From Aquiluna sp. (GTDB lineage: Bacteria; Actinomycetota; Actinomycetes; Actinomycetales; Microbacteriaceae): a DNA stretch of 64,000 nucleotides. Positions 8,545 through 18,300 of the stretch are shown here, piece by piece (within the stretch, counting starts at the first letter, position 1; the number at the start of each line of letters is the position of its first letter). The position numbers and the translations under genes were made by a program. A model generated the notes under the pieces. That model did not search any database and was not told where the DNA came from. It saw only the letters and a program-made list of their open reading frames with translations. The stretch lies in NCBI GenBank assembly GCA_028822985.1, contig JAPKCK010000005.1, forward strand, positions 1 to 64,000, read 5' to 3'.

Positions 8545-10328
8545 TGGCACACCTAATGGGCGCCGAAGTCATCACCCATGAGTTTCCTACTAAGGAAGTT
8601 TTTTCCGGGGTGACGGTCGGTATAAATGATGGCGACCGAATAGGCATTGTTGGACGCAATGGTGACGGAAAATCCACGCTTGTGAAAATTCTCACCAAGC
8701 AGTTTGCTCCCGATTCCGGGCGCGTGACATGGCGGGGCGGGTTGCGGATTGGCTTCCTAACCCAGGTAGATGTCATTGATGACGAAATTTCCATTGCCGA
8801 GGCGGTAGTGGGTGACAGGCCAGAGTTTGAATGGGCATCAGACCCAAAGATTAGGGACGTGCTGTCAGGTCTGGTGGCAGATCTTGATTGGCACCAAAAG
8901 GTCGGCACGCTATCGGGTGGGCAGCGTCGAAGGGTAGCTTTAGCCGCTCTATTGGCCGGTGAGTACGATGTTGTTTTTCTCGACGAGCCAACAAACCACC
9001 TCGATGTAGATGGCGTTGCTTGGCTTGCAAATCATCTTCAAACCCGCTGGCCGAAAAACGTAGGCGGCTTGGCTGTCATCACTCACGACCGGTGGTTTCT
9101 GGACGCGGTATGCAACCTGACCTGGGAGGTTTACGGAGGCCGCATTGAGCCATTCGAAGGCGGCTACGCGGCTTATGTGCAGCAGCGGGCTGAAAGATCC
9201 AGACAGGCCGATGCGATTGAGTCCAGAAGGCAAAACCTGCTTCGCAAAGAACTTGCCTGGCTTGGCCGTGGCGCCCCTGCCAGAACTGCCAAACCGAAGT
9301 TCAGAATTGATGCGGCTCTTGCCCTTATTGGCAACGAGCCCCCTCCGAGAAACAGCGTTGAGTTAGCAAAACTTGCCACCACTCGCCTTGGCAAGGACGT
9401 ACTTGACATGGAGGACGTGAACTACAGCACCCCGGATGGCTTGGTTATTCTCAGTGACTTTACGCTTCGGCTTGGGCCAGGCGATCGAATTGGCCTGGTT
9501 GGAGCAAACGGCGCAGGCAAAACGACTCTGATGAGGCTGATTACAGGTGAGCTGCAGCCCGAAACCGGCCGCATAAAAATTGGCAAGACTGTCAAATTTG
9601 CAAAATTATCGCAGGATGTTCACGAGCTAAACAAGCACTCGGAAGAACGGATCTTTGATCTAATTCGCCGTGAAAAGACAACATTCATGGTCGGCAAAAA
9701 AGAGGTCGGCACGGGGCAGCTATTGGAGCAACTGGGCTTTGACCAGCAGCAGCTGCAGACTCCGATAAAAGACCTCTCAGGTGGGCAGCGAAGAAGACTT
9801 CAATTGCTCAGACTTCTTTTCAGCGAGCCAAATGTCTTGATATTGGACGAGCCAACAAACGATTTGGATACAGATATGCTTGCGGCCATGGAGGACGTTC
9901 TAGACAGCTGGCCCGGCACTTTGATTGTGGTTAGCCACGATAGGTATCTGCTTGAGCGCACGACTGACAACCAGTACGCGATGCTCGGAGACGGCAAGCT
10001 TCGCCATCTAACTCGAGGTGTCGAGCAGTATTTAGAGCTCAGAAAATCCTCGGGAACGGAAACCAAATCAACGGGCTCAGCCTCTGGAGACCCGCAAGTT
10101 ACTGGGGCTGAAAAGCGCAATCTTGAAAAAGAACTCGCGCGTCTAGAGCGTGCAGTTGCCAAGTCTCACCTGGAGCTCGATGAGCTAAACAAAATACTTG
10201 GCGACCATGATCCAGCCGATTACGAAGGGCTAGTAGCTCTTGGATCTAGGCAAAAAGACCTAGAAACTAAAATCGCCAAATCCGAAGAGCTTTGGTTGGA
10301 TGTGGCTCAAAAACTGCAACTGAGCTGA
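8544..10328 (+). CDS. ABC-F family ATPase (translation factor type)
   Basis: A 594-residue protein with two ABC ATPase domains in one chain and no membrane segments, the layout of ABC-F ribosome-associated factors. The first domain has Walker A GRNGDGKST (near residue 36) and signature LSGGQRRRVALAALL. The second has GANGAGKTT (near 320) and LSGGQRRRLQLLRLL. Both are followed by Walker B DEPTNHLD/DEPTNDLD. A charged linker separates the domains and a C-terminal coiled coil covers the last 70 or so residues. It follows ispE, as in many actinobacteria. Whether it rescues stalled ribosomes or protects against an antibiotic cannot be told from sequence alone. Confidence 0.9.
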   Translation: MAHLMGAEVITHEFPTKEVFSGVTVGINDGDRIGIVGRNGDGKSTLVKILTKQFAPDSGRVTWRGGLRIGFLTQVDVIDDEISIAEAVVGDRPEFEWASDPKIRDVLSGLVADLDWHQKVGTLSGGQRRRVALAALLAGEYDVVFLDEPTNHLDVDGVAWLANHLQTRWPKNVGGLAVITHDRWFLDAVCNLTWEVYGGRIEPFEGGYAAYVQQRAERSRQADAIESRRQNLLRKELAWLGRGAPARTAKPKFRIDAALALIGNEPPPRNSVELAKLATTRLGKDVLDMEDVNYSTPDGLVILSDFTLRLGPGDRIGLVGANGAGKTTLMRLITGELQPETGRIKIGKTVKFAKLSQDVHELNKHSEERIFDLIRREKTTFMVGKKEVGTGQLLEQLGFDQQQLQTPIKDLSGGQRRRLQLLRLLFSEPNVLILDEPTNDLDTDMLAAMEDVLDSWPGTLIVVSHDRYLLERTTDNQYAMLGDGKLRHLTRGVEQYLELRKSSGTETKSTGSASGDPQVTGAEKRNLEKELARLERAVAKSHLELDELNKILGDHDPADYEGLVALGSRQKDLETKIAKSEELWLDVAQKLQLS

Positions 10329-10349
10329 ACTTCTGGCAGACTTATGCCC

Positions 10350-10363
10350 GAGACTTAGGTCTC
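10350..10363 (+). terminator. Short hairpin between the ABC-F gene and tRNA-Gln
   Basis: GAGAC-TTAG-GTCTC forms a perfect 5-bp stem with a 4-base loop two bases before the tRNA-Gln 5' end. It has no T-run, so it may be a processing signal or a weak terminator for the ispE operon. Confidence 0.35.
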
Positions 10364-10365
10364 AT

Positions 10366-10437
10366 TCCGCCCTAGTGTAACGGCAGCACGGCGCTCTTTG
10401 GAGGCGTCCGGTCTAGGTTCGAATCCTAGGGGCGGAG
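10366..10437 (+). tRNA. tRNA-Gln (anticodon TTG)
   Basis: A full cloverleaf can be drawn. Acceptor TCCGCCC pairs with GGGCGGA, the D arm is GTG...CAC, the anticodon stem GCGCT/GGCGT closes loop CTTTGGA with anticodon TTG, and the T arm is CTAGG-TTCGAAT-CCTAG. The discriminator is G. The 3' CCA is not encoded (CTA follows). It sits between the ABC-F gene and glmU. Confidence 0.95.
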
Positions 10438-10461
10438 CTAGTGGAGTTGAGGAGGAGCTAA

Positions 10462-11874
10462 GTGCAGTTAGCAGTTATTGTGCTCGCAGCTGGTGAAGGC
10501 ACCAGGATGCGCTCCGGCTTGCCCAAAGTGCTCCACTCGATTGCAGGGTTACCGCTGATCGGGCACGTACTCTCCACCGCTTTCGCTTTGTCAGCTAATC
10601 ATGTCGTGACCGTTCTGGGTCATCAAAAAGATCTTGTTTCTGAATTTATAACTGAGCATTTTCCTTCAACTATCGTGACCGAACAAGGTCCGACTCCAGG
10701 CACCGGTGCCGCCGTTGAAGCAGGACTTGCTGCTTTACCCAAAGGTTTCAAGGGTGAGGTTTTGGTTTTGTCCGGCGATGTGCCGCTGCTGGATGTAACA
10801 AGCATTTCCGAATTAGTTGAAATGCACCGAGACTCATCAAACGCCGCCACGCTGATAAGTACGATTTTGGATAACCCGAACGGCTACGGTCGAATTCTGC
10901 GGTCGCAAGAAAGCTTGATTGGAATCGTCGAGCAAAAAGATGCCAGCGAGTCAGATTTGTTGTTGAATGAGGTCAACGCTGGAGTTTATGTTTTTGACCG
11001 GGATCACTTGGATAGTGCCCTTTTGAATGTCACCACAAAAAATGCTCAAGGCGAAAAGTACCTGACCGACGTGGTCTCAATCATGCTTGAGCAAGGTCAA
11101 TCTGCCTCTGCACATCCGATAAATGACCATTGGCTGGTTGCTGGTATAAACGATCGTCACCAGCTCTCTCAGGTTGCAGCTGAGCTGAACTCGAGAATTG
11201 TCAAGGCTTGGCAGCTTGCCGGAGTAACCATCACTGAGCCGGCCACAACCTGGATAGACGTGACTTGTCAACTTGGAGCAGACTCTACGTTGTTGCCAAG
11301 CACTCGATTGCATGGGCTAACTCAAATTGGGGTCCAGTCAACTATCGGACCTGACACGACAATCACTGACAGTTCGGTTGGTCAAGGCGTGACTATTTCC
11401 AGATCGCAGGTTTCATCATCCGAGATCTTGGACAATTCCAGCGTGGGGCCATTTGCATTTATCCGACCGGGAACCGTTTTGGGAGCCGAGGGAAAGATTG
11501 GTGCATTCGTCGAGGTCAAGAATTCCGTTATCGGACCGGGCGCTAAAGTTCCTCACCTCAGCTACGTGGGTGATGCCTCGATAGGAGAGGGTGCAAACAT
11601 TGGCGCCGGAACCATCTTCGCCAACTACGACGGAGTTACTAAGCACCGCACAGTAATCGGTGCGTTTGCCAAGACAGGCAGCGGCAACACCTTTGTTGCA
11701 CCGGTAACTATTGGAGATGGCGCATACACGGCCGCAGGTTCGACTATTCGTCGGAACGTTGAGTCTGGGGCGTTAGCATTGAACCCAGCGGCACAGAAAA
11801 ATCTTTCCGGTTGGGTGTTGGCCAATCGACCGGGGTCAAAATCAGCAAAAGCAATAAATCTAGATACGGAGTAA
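10462..11874 (+). CDS. glmU: Bifunctional GlmU: GlcNAc-1-P uridyltransferase / GlcN-1-P acetyltransferase
   Basis: A 470-residue two-domain enzyme that makes UDP-GlcNAc for peptidoglycan. The N-terminal nucleotidyltransferase has LAAGEGTRM near residue 8, followed by KVLH and the GDVPLLD segment. From about residue 250, isoleucine-patch hexapeptides form the left-handed beta-helix acetyltransferase, with the catalytic-region segments FVEVKNS, LSYVGDASIGEGANIGAGT and NYDGVTKHRT. GTG 10462 is preceded by a strong GGAGGAG. It is 2 bp from prs, the usual glmU-prs pair. Confidence 0.96.
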   Translation: MQLAVIVLAAGEGTRMRSGLPKVLHSIAGLPLIGHVLSTAFALSANHVVTVLGHQKDLVSEFITEHFPSTIVTEQGPTPGTGAAVEAGLAALPKGFKGEVLVLSGDVPLLDVTSISELVEMHRDSSNAATLISTILDNPNGYGRILRSQESLIGIVEQKDASESDLLLNEVNAGVYVFDRDHLDSALLNVTTKNAQGEKYLTDVVSIMLEQGQSASAHPINDHWLVAGINDRHQLSQVAAELNSRIVKAWQLAGVTITEPATTWIDVTCQLGADSTLLPSTRLHGLTQIGVQSTIGPDTTITDSSVGQGVTISRSQVSSSEILDNSSVGPFAFIRPGTVLGAEGKIGAFVEVKNSVIGPGAKVPHLSYVGDASIGEGANIGAGTIFANYDGVTKHRTVIGAFAKTGSGNTFVAPVTIGDGAYTAAGSTIRRNVESGALALNPAAQKNLSGWVLANRPGSKSAKAINLDTE

Positions 11875-11876
11875 AA

Positions 11877-12851
11877 ATGGCAATCGAAAAAGCCGCCAGA
11901 AAGCAATTAGTAATTGCATCGGGAAGAGCTCATCAGGCTCTGGCTCAAGAGGTTGCCGACATTCTAGAAACCGAGCTAGTTCCTGTAACTGCCTATGACT
12001 TTGCAAACGGTGAAACTTTTGTTCGATACGAAAGAAGTGTTCGCGGCGTCGACGCTTTCATAATTCAGGCCCACCCTGCACCGATAAACCACTGGCTCAT
12101 GGAGCAGTTGTTGATGGTTGATGCAATGAAGCGTGCTTCGGCCAAGCGCATAACCGTAGTTGCACCGTTTTTCCCCTACGCCCGGCAGGACAAAAAACAC
12201 AAAGGCCGCGAGCCAATTTCGGCAAGACTGGTCACCGATCTTTATGCGACAGCTGGCGCAGATCGCTTAATGTCTGTGGACTTGCACGCTCCGCAGATTC
12301 AAGGTTTTTTCAATGGCCCGGTGGATCACCTTTGGGCTCTTCCGTTACTTGCAGACCACATCGCGGAGACTTTTGGCACCGATAACCTGACGATAGTCTC
12401 ACCAGACTCCGGTCGCGTGAGAGTGGCTGACATTTGGGCAGATCGCCTCGGCACCCCCCTTGCGATTGTCCACAAGCGTCGTGATCCAGATAAGCCAAAC
12501 CAGGTTGAAGTTAACGAAATCGTTGGAGACGTTGCGGGCCGGGATTGCCTGTTGGTTGACGACATGATTGACACTGGCGGTACCATTCTTGCCGCAGCAA
12601 AGGCGCTGAAAGCTAAGGGCGCCGCGCGCGTTATCGTTGCCGCCACCCACGCAGTTTTCTCACCTCCTGCAATCGAGCGCCTCACCGATGAAGCAATTGA
12701 CTCAGTCGTGGTCACTAACACTCTTCCGGTGACGCCGGACAAGGAATTCAAGACACTAACCGTGCTATCTATCGCTCCGCTAATCGCAAAGGCAATAGCG
12801 GCAGTTTTCTATGATGACTCTGTTAACTCACTGTTTCCCGGACACTCGTAG
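11877..12851 (+). CDS. prs: Ribose-phosphate pyrophosphokinase
   Basis: A 324-residue PRPP synthetase making phosphoribosyl pyrophosphate for purine, pyrimidine, histidine, tryptophan and NAD synthesis. Seen: the ATP-site region FFPYARQDKKHKGREPIS, VDLHAPQIQGFF, SPDSGRVRVA, and the PRPP loop LLVDDMIDTGGTI near residues 220-232. ATG 11877 is chosen because GGAG lies just upstream and the frame before it overlaps glmU. The pair glmU-prs has only 2 bp between stop and start. Confidence 0.95.
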   Translation: MAIEKAARKQLVIASGRAHQALAQEVADILETELVPVTAYDFANGETFVRYERSVRGVDAFIIQAHPAPINHWLMEQLLMVDAMKRASAKRITVVAPFFPYARQDKKHKGREPISARLVTDLYATAGADRLMSVDLHAPQIQGFFNGPVDHLWALPLLADHIAETFGTDNLTIVSPDSGRVRVADIWADRLGTPLAIVHKRRDPDKPNQVEVNEIVGDVAGRDCLLVDDMIDTGGTILAAAKALKAKGAARVIVAATHAVFSPPAIERLTDEAIDSVVVTNTLPVTPDKEFKTLTVLSIAPLIAKAIAAVFYDDSVNSLFPGHS

Positions 12852-12860
12852 ATTCCATTT

Positions 12861-14066
12861 GTGACATCTCGCCTAACAACTTTTGATGCGGCAAGCATCG
12901 GGGTTGCCTCCATGCTCGGTGCTGGCGTTTTCGTTGTCTTTGGTCCGGTTGCCGACCTGACCGGAAGCCTAATGCCCTTGGCTATTGTGCTGGCTGGCTT
13001 GGTGGCGTATCTCAACGCCGGCTCAATCTCACAGCTTGCGGCTAAAGTCCCGAAAAGCGGGGGAGCTTACTCCTACGCCCGCCATTACCTGAATCCAACC
13101 TGGGGCTTTCTTGCGGGCGCTAGCTTCCTAGTAGGCAAGATTGCGTCCAGCGCGGCCATCGCACTTGTGGTTGCCGAATATGTGTCGGCTGAAAACCTTA
13201 TTCCCTTTGCCCTCGCTGCCGTGTTGGTCATGACGCTCATAAACATTGCGGGGATTAATCGCACCGCTCTTGGATCAAAAGTATTAGCGGGCATTACCTT
13301 GTTATTTTTCGCTGTCCTGATAACAGCCGCGTCTTTTGCGCCCGCTGCAAGTCCGGCTCTAGAACCAGGCTCAATTCTAAATATCCCGAGCGCAGCGGCG
13401 ATAGTGTTTTTTGCCTTTGCTGGGTACGCGAGGGTAGCAACCATGGCCAGCGAAGTCGATAACTCAGCAAAATCGGTTCCTAAGGCCATAGCTTGGTCAC
13501 TGGCAATCGTTGTCAGCGTATATCTGGCTATCGGCATATTGTTGCCGCAAAAACTGGGGAAAAATTTGGGGGGGTCACTGACCCCCATAGCTGATCTTGC
13601 GGCTGTCGGTTTTCCGAATCTGAACTCTGGTGTTGTTGCCATTTTTGCAGCATTGGCTGGACTCGGGTCATTGCTTGCTCTGTTAGCGGGTATGACCAGA
13701 ACGGCAGCCGCAATGGCTGATGACGGCGAGCTAACAAGGGTTTTTCGCATTCGCATAAAAAATGGAGTCCCGATTGTGGCGGAGGTTGTCATCGCTCTGT
13801 TTGTCGGAATATTGGTACTTTCCGGAAGTGTCGTTCTCACCATCGGCCTGTCCTCTTTTGCCGTGCTCAGCTACTACGCGATAGCTAATTTGGCCGCTTT
13901 CAGGCAACCGAAGGCTGAGAGTGGAAGGCCGAAGTGGCTAAACCTTATCGGGCTTGCCAGCTGCTTGCTTCTGGCCTTGAACGTGCCAGTGCAGGGACTG
14001 ATAGTGGGGATAGCTGTTCTGGCCATGTTGCTGTTTCTGAGGTGGGGCTTGGTAAAGCTTCGCTAA
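12861..14066 (+). CDS. APC superfamily amino acid permease
   Basis: A 401-residue membrane protein with about eleven or twelve hydrophobic helices. The first helix has the APC signature IGVASMLGAGVFV near residues 12-24, and the second half of the consensus is seen in SGGAYSYARHYLNPTWGFLAGASFL. It is probably a proton-coupled amino acid importer or exchanger; the substrate cannot be deduced. GTG 12861 lies 9 bp after prs. It is slightly shorter than typical 12-helix relatives. Confidence 0.85.
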   Translation: MTSRLTTFDAASIGVASMLGAGVFVVFGPVADLTGSLMPLAIVLAGLVAYLNAGSISQLAAKVPKSGGAYSYARHYLNPTWGFLAGASFLVGKIASSAAIALVVAEYVSAENLIPFALAAVLVMTLINIAGINRTALGSKVLAGITLLFFAVLITAASFAPAASPALEPGSILNIPSAAAIVFFAFAGYARVATMASEVDNSAKSVPKAIAWSLAIVVSVYLAIGILLPQKLGKNLGGSLTPIADLAAVGFPNLNSGVVAIFAALAGLGSLLALLAGMTRTAAAMADDGELTRVFRIRIKNGVPIVAEVVIALFVGILVLSGSVVLTIGLSSFAVLSYYAIANLAAFRQPKAESGRPKWLNLIGLASCLLLALNVPVQGLIVGIAVLAMLLFLRWGLVKLR

Positions 14067-14164
14067 CTCGGCTAAGCTTTCGAGAAGTTCAGCGGCGAGG
14101 GGTACAAAAAAGTATCCGTAATCGACGGGGTCCCTTTCCTCGCCTGTAATTTGAAGAGGAAACG

Positions 14165-14803
14165 ATGTCTGAAGTAAAAATAGTTGCGGAATCCCGCGAA
14201 TCATTCGGCAAAGGCGCAGCTCGCAAGCTTCGTGCTGCCGGCCGCACCCCTGCTGTTATTTATGGTCACGGCCATGACACCCGCCACATTCATCTTCCGG
14301 CCCACGAGGTTGCTCTTGCCTTGCGCATTAAAAATGCTCTGCTGGAGCTGACTATTGCTGGCAAGTCGGAGTTGGTTTTGGTGAAGAGCGCGTCAAAGGA
14401 CCCTTTCACTCAAGTGATTGAGCACGTCGACCTAGTAGAGGTCAAAAAAGGCGAGAAGGTTCACGTTGAGATTCCAGTTCACATTATTGGCGAGACAATG
14501 AGCGGCACTGTCCTAGATTTCGAGCACAAGACAGTCAAGGTGGAGGCTGAGGCAACTCACATTCCATCCTTCATCGAGTTGCACATTTCCAAAGATAACC
14601 TTGCGGGTCACCACTACTTGGTAAGCGACTTAATCGTGCCGCAAGGCGTGATCATGGAGCTTGAAAGCAATGAGTTAGTGGCATCTGTAGTCGAGACCAG
14701 AGCTGGAGTGGCTGATGAAGAATCTAATACAGAAGCTACAGCTGAGGGCGAGGCCACTGAAACAGCAGCCGCAGCCACAGCCGACGACGCAGCAGCAGAG
14801 TAG
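14165..14803 (+). CDS. rplY: 50S ribosomal protein L25/general stress protein Ctc
   Basis: A 212-residue long-form L25, the 5S rRNA-binding protein with a C-terminal CTC extension. Residues 1-90 have the 5S-binding domain (GKGAARKLRAAGRTPAVIYGHG) and about 95-180 the CTC domain. The last 30 or so residues are an Ala/Glu/Thr-rich acidic tail. GAAGAGG precedes ATG 14165. It is followed at once by pth, the same pair as Rv1015c/Rv1014c in M. tuberculosis. Confidence 0.94.
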   Translation: MSEVKIVAESRESFGKGAARKLRAAGRTPAVIYGHGHDTRHIHLPAHEVALALRIKNALLELTIAGKSELVLVKSASKDPFTQVIEHVDLVEVKKGEKVHVEIPVHIIGETMSGTVLDFEHKTVKVEAEATHIPSFIELHISKDNLAGHHYLVSDLIVPQGVIMELESNELVASVVETRAGVADEESNTEATAEGEATETAAAATADDAAAE

Positions 14804-14810
14804 TACTTGG

Positions 14811-15341
14811 TTGATAGTCGGACTCGGTAACCCCGGGTCCGACTATAAATCCAACCGACATAATGTGGGTCAGCAGGCTCTAGAGGTCATGGCTTCCCGG
14901 CTTGGGGCCGTATTCAAGACTCACAAGTCCGTGGCTCTAGTTGCGCAGGCTAAAACAACTAGTGGCGATAGCTTGTTGCTTTTGAAGAGCACAGGTTTTA
15001 TGAACCTATCCGGTGGTCCTGTAGCTGCCGTCGCAAAATTTTATTCGGTCCCAACTGAAAAAATAGTCGTCATTCACGACGAGTTGGATTTCGAGTTCGG
15101 TGACATCCGAAAAAAGTTTGACGGTGGACATGCTGGCCATAATGGCTTGAGAGACATCAGCGCCAAGTCCGGTTCGGGCTATCATCGGGTTCGTTTCGGG
15201 ATTGGTCGCCCTCCAGGGTCAATGCCAGTGGCTAGTTTCGTATTGCAGGATTTTTCGACCACCCAGAAAAAAGAGCTCCCCGTGCTGATCGAGTTGGCAG
15301 CAGATTGCGTTTTCGAGATTCTGCAACCGGATTCCAAATAG
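14811..15341 (+). CDS. pth: Peptidyl-tRNA hydrolase
   Basis: This enzyme releases peptides from prematurely dissociated peptidyl-tRNA so that the tRNA can be recycled. It has the N-terminal GLGNPGSDY, the catalytic-His segment NRHNVGQ, FMNLSGGPV and the DELDFEFG/GGHAGHNGLRD pair, for about 176 residues from TTG 14811. The start is uncertain. Family members usually have a few residues before the Trp that precedes LIVGLGN, and no ATG, GTG or TTG supplies them here. The only other in-frame start is ATG 14715, which has a good GGAG seven bases upstream but would overlap the rplY tail by 89 bp. Confidence 0.9.
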   Translation: MIVGLGNPGSDYKSNRHNVGQQALEVMASRLGAVFKTHKSVALVAQAKTTSGDSLLLLKSTGFMNLSGGPVAAVAKFYSVPTEKIVVIHDELDFEFGDIRKKFDGGHAGHNGLRDISAKSGSGYHRVRFGIGRPPGSMPVASFVLQDFSTTQKKELPVLIELAADCVFEILQPDSK

Positions 15342-15351
15342 ACTTGAAAAC

Positions 15352-18300
15352 GTGACCCTGGGCCCATTACTTCAAGCGGCGGCTCTGTCGCGCTCGCTGG
15401 CACAAATTGCCAAGTCAAAGACCAACCATTTTTACGCTCCGGCTAAGGCCAATTTCTTGGCGTTGGCAGCCTTAGTGCAGTCTTCGAGTAAGCCGATCGC
15501 CATTATTACTTCAAGCTCCAGGCAGTCCCAGGAGATAGCCGATGCATTAGCTCAGATGGTCGATGAAATTGAAGTTATCGACTTTCCATCCTGGGAGACT
15601 TTGCCCCATGAGCGGTTATCGCCTTCTGCAGAGACGGTCGGAAAGAGACTCCAAGCTCTCCACCGGATGAATCAGTTCTCCGCTAATAACCCCAAGCACA
15701 AAGTGGTCGTCATGATCTCCATCAGGGCGGCCTTGCAACCGGTAATCGGAGGCTTAGAAGACCACCCGCCATTTGAAATGACAAGAGGCAAGGACTACTT
15801 GCTGCCAGAACTCGCTCTCAAGCTAATTGAGATTGCCTACGAGCGCGTGGACATGGTAACCAGGCGTGGAGAATTTGCCATCAGGGGTGGAATTCTGGAT
15901 GTCTTTCCAACCACTGCGGAGCACGCCGTTCGGCTTGAATTTTTTGGAGATGAGCTGGAAGACATTCGTGAGTTTCAGGTTGCTGATCAGCGATCGATAG
16001 CAGTATCTCTTTCAGCTATTGAACTGTATCCAGCCAGAGAGATGCTTATTACCCCGGCGGTTGCTTCTAGGGCCCGGGAAATGGCTTCAGAATTTCCAGG
16101 GCTTAGCGAGATGCTTACGAAAATATCGGAGGGTATTCCGGCTGCGGGAATGGAATCCCTGGCTCCAGTGCTAGCCAAAAAGCTAGGACCGTTGACGCAA
16201 TACTTACCAACAGCGACCTTTGTATTGCTAGACCCGGAGTTGATTGCTTCCAGGGCGAAGGCCTTGGCCGACACAAACGAGGAGTTCTTGCACGCCGCTT
16301 GGGACACGGCAATTGCGGGTGGCAGCGCCCCGATTGATTTATCGACCGGCGGCTTTCTTGATCTAACTGTGTTGTTAGATGCAATTCGCAAAACTAACCG
16401 ACTGGTCGAAATTAACTCCTTACCGCAAGATCATTCCATTGACCTAGGCCTGAGGGAGATCCCAACCTTTCAAGCAGGAGGCGCTGTCACCGACTGGATT
16501 ATTGATCAGTTGGCGCAGTCACAGAAACTTGTAATCACCGCCAAGGGCCACGGCACGGCCGAGCGGATAGTGGAAGTTCTTTCAGGTCTCTCTATTCCTG
16601 TGTCCCTAAGCGAAATAGTCAGAGAACCAACTAGCGGTTCGGTGATGGTTGTGGTGGCCGATTTGCCTCACGGATTCTTCGTTGCAGACCAGAACCTTAT
16701 TGTGATTACCGAGACTGAGTTTTTCGGTGTCGCATCGAGTTACCAGTCTTCTAATTCGCGCAAGCTTGCAAAGCGTCGCGGTCCTCAGGTTGACCCGCTG
16801 ACCTTGAAGCAGGGTGATTACGTCGTTCACGAAATACACGGCATTGGCAGATTCAAGGAACTAGTACAGCGCGACAATCGCTCCCAGGTAAGGGAGTACT
16901 TAGTTATTGAGTATGCCTCTCCAAAACGTGGCTATCCGCAAGACACTTTGTTTGTGCCGACCGACCAGTTGGATTTTCTATCGCGATATGCCGGTGGTGA
17001 AGCCCCGGTTCTGTCGAAGATGGGGGGTACCGATTGGGCAAGAGCCAAGGGAAATGCAAGAAAAGCTGTTCGAAAAATAGCAATTGATCTGGTGAAGCTC
17101 TATTCGGCGCGCATGAAATCGAAAGGGTATGCCTTTGGCCCGGATACCGAGTGGCAACGGGAACTAGAGGAAGCATTTCCTTTTCAAGAAACCCCCGACC
17201 AGCTAACAACAATCGATGAGGTCAAAAGGGATATGGAGAAAGACATTCCGATGGATCGTCTTCTGGCCGGTGATGTCGGTTACGGGAAGACCGAAGTCGC
17301 GATTCGAGCTGCCTTCAAGGCAATTCAAGACGGCAAGCAAGTCGCCATGCTCGTGCCGACGACTTTGTTGGTTCGTCAACACATGCAAACTTTCAATGAG
17401 CGCTATGGCGGATTTCCAGTTAACATTCGAGCTCTTTCGAGGTTCCAAAGTGCCAAGGAGATTAAGGCCACTCTCGCAGAGACAGCTTCCGGCGCAGCGG
17501 ATCTAATTATCGGAACTCACCGACTTTTGTCTAGCGGGGTCCAGTTCCGAAACCTAGGCCTAATAATCATCGACGAGGAGCAACGGTTCGGCGTCGAGCA
17601 CAAGGAAAAGCTCAAGGAGCTCAAGCACAATGTCGATGTCCTGGCAATGAGCGCAACTCCGATCCCAAGAACCCTTGAGATGGCAGTAACTGGAATCCGC
17701 GAGATGTCCACTCTGGCTACCGCCCCGGAGGAAAGGCACCCCATTCTCACCTTTGTCGGCGGGTATTCAGAGAAACAAGTGGCTGCCGCAATCAGAAGAG
17801 AGATGATCCGTGAGGGTCAGGTTTTCTTCGTCCACAATCGCGTCGCGACCATTGAAAAGGTCGCCGCGGATATCCGAAAACTAGTCCCAGAGGCCAGGGT
17901 CGCGATGGCTCACGGGAAAATGCCTGAAGCTGCACTCGAGCAAGTGGTCATTGATTTCTGGGAGGGCAAGTACGACGTATTGGTTTCGACAACAATTATT
18001 GAAACTGGCATAGACATCCCTAATGCCAACACCTTGATTGTTGATCGGGCCGAGAATTTTGGCCTGAGCCAGCTGCATCAAATTAGAGGGCGAGTTGGTC
18101 GCTCCAAGGAACGTGCTTACGCGTATTTTTTCTACGATCCGTCTAAGACACTGAGTGAAACGGCTCACGATCGACTTGCAACAATCGCTACGAACAATGA
18201 ACTCGGTAGTGGGATGCAGATTGCCATGAAAGATCTAGAAATTCGGGGGGCGGGGAACATGCTCGGTGGAGAGCAGTCCGGTCACATCGCCGGAGTTGGA

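Noticed and set aside
13085-13843. 252-codon minus-strand frame inside the permease gene
   Set aside because: Its composition (Ala/Thr/Met-rich, no domain) is that of the shadow of a hydrophobic gene; the plus strand has a clear APC permease.
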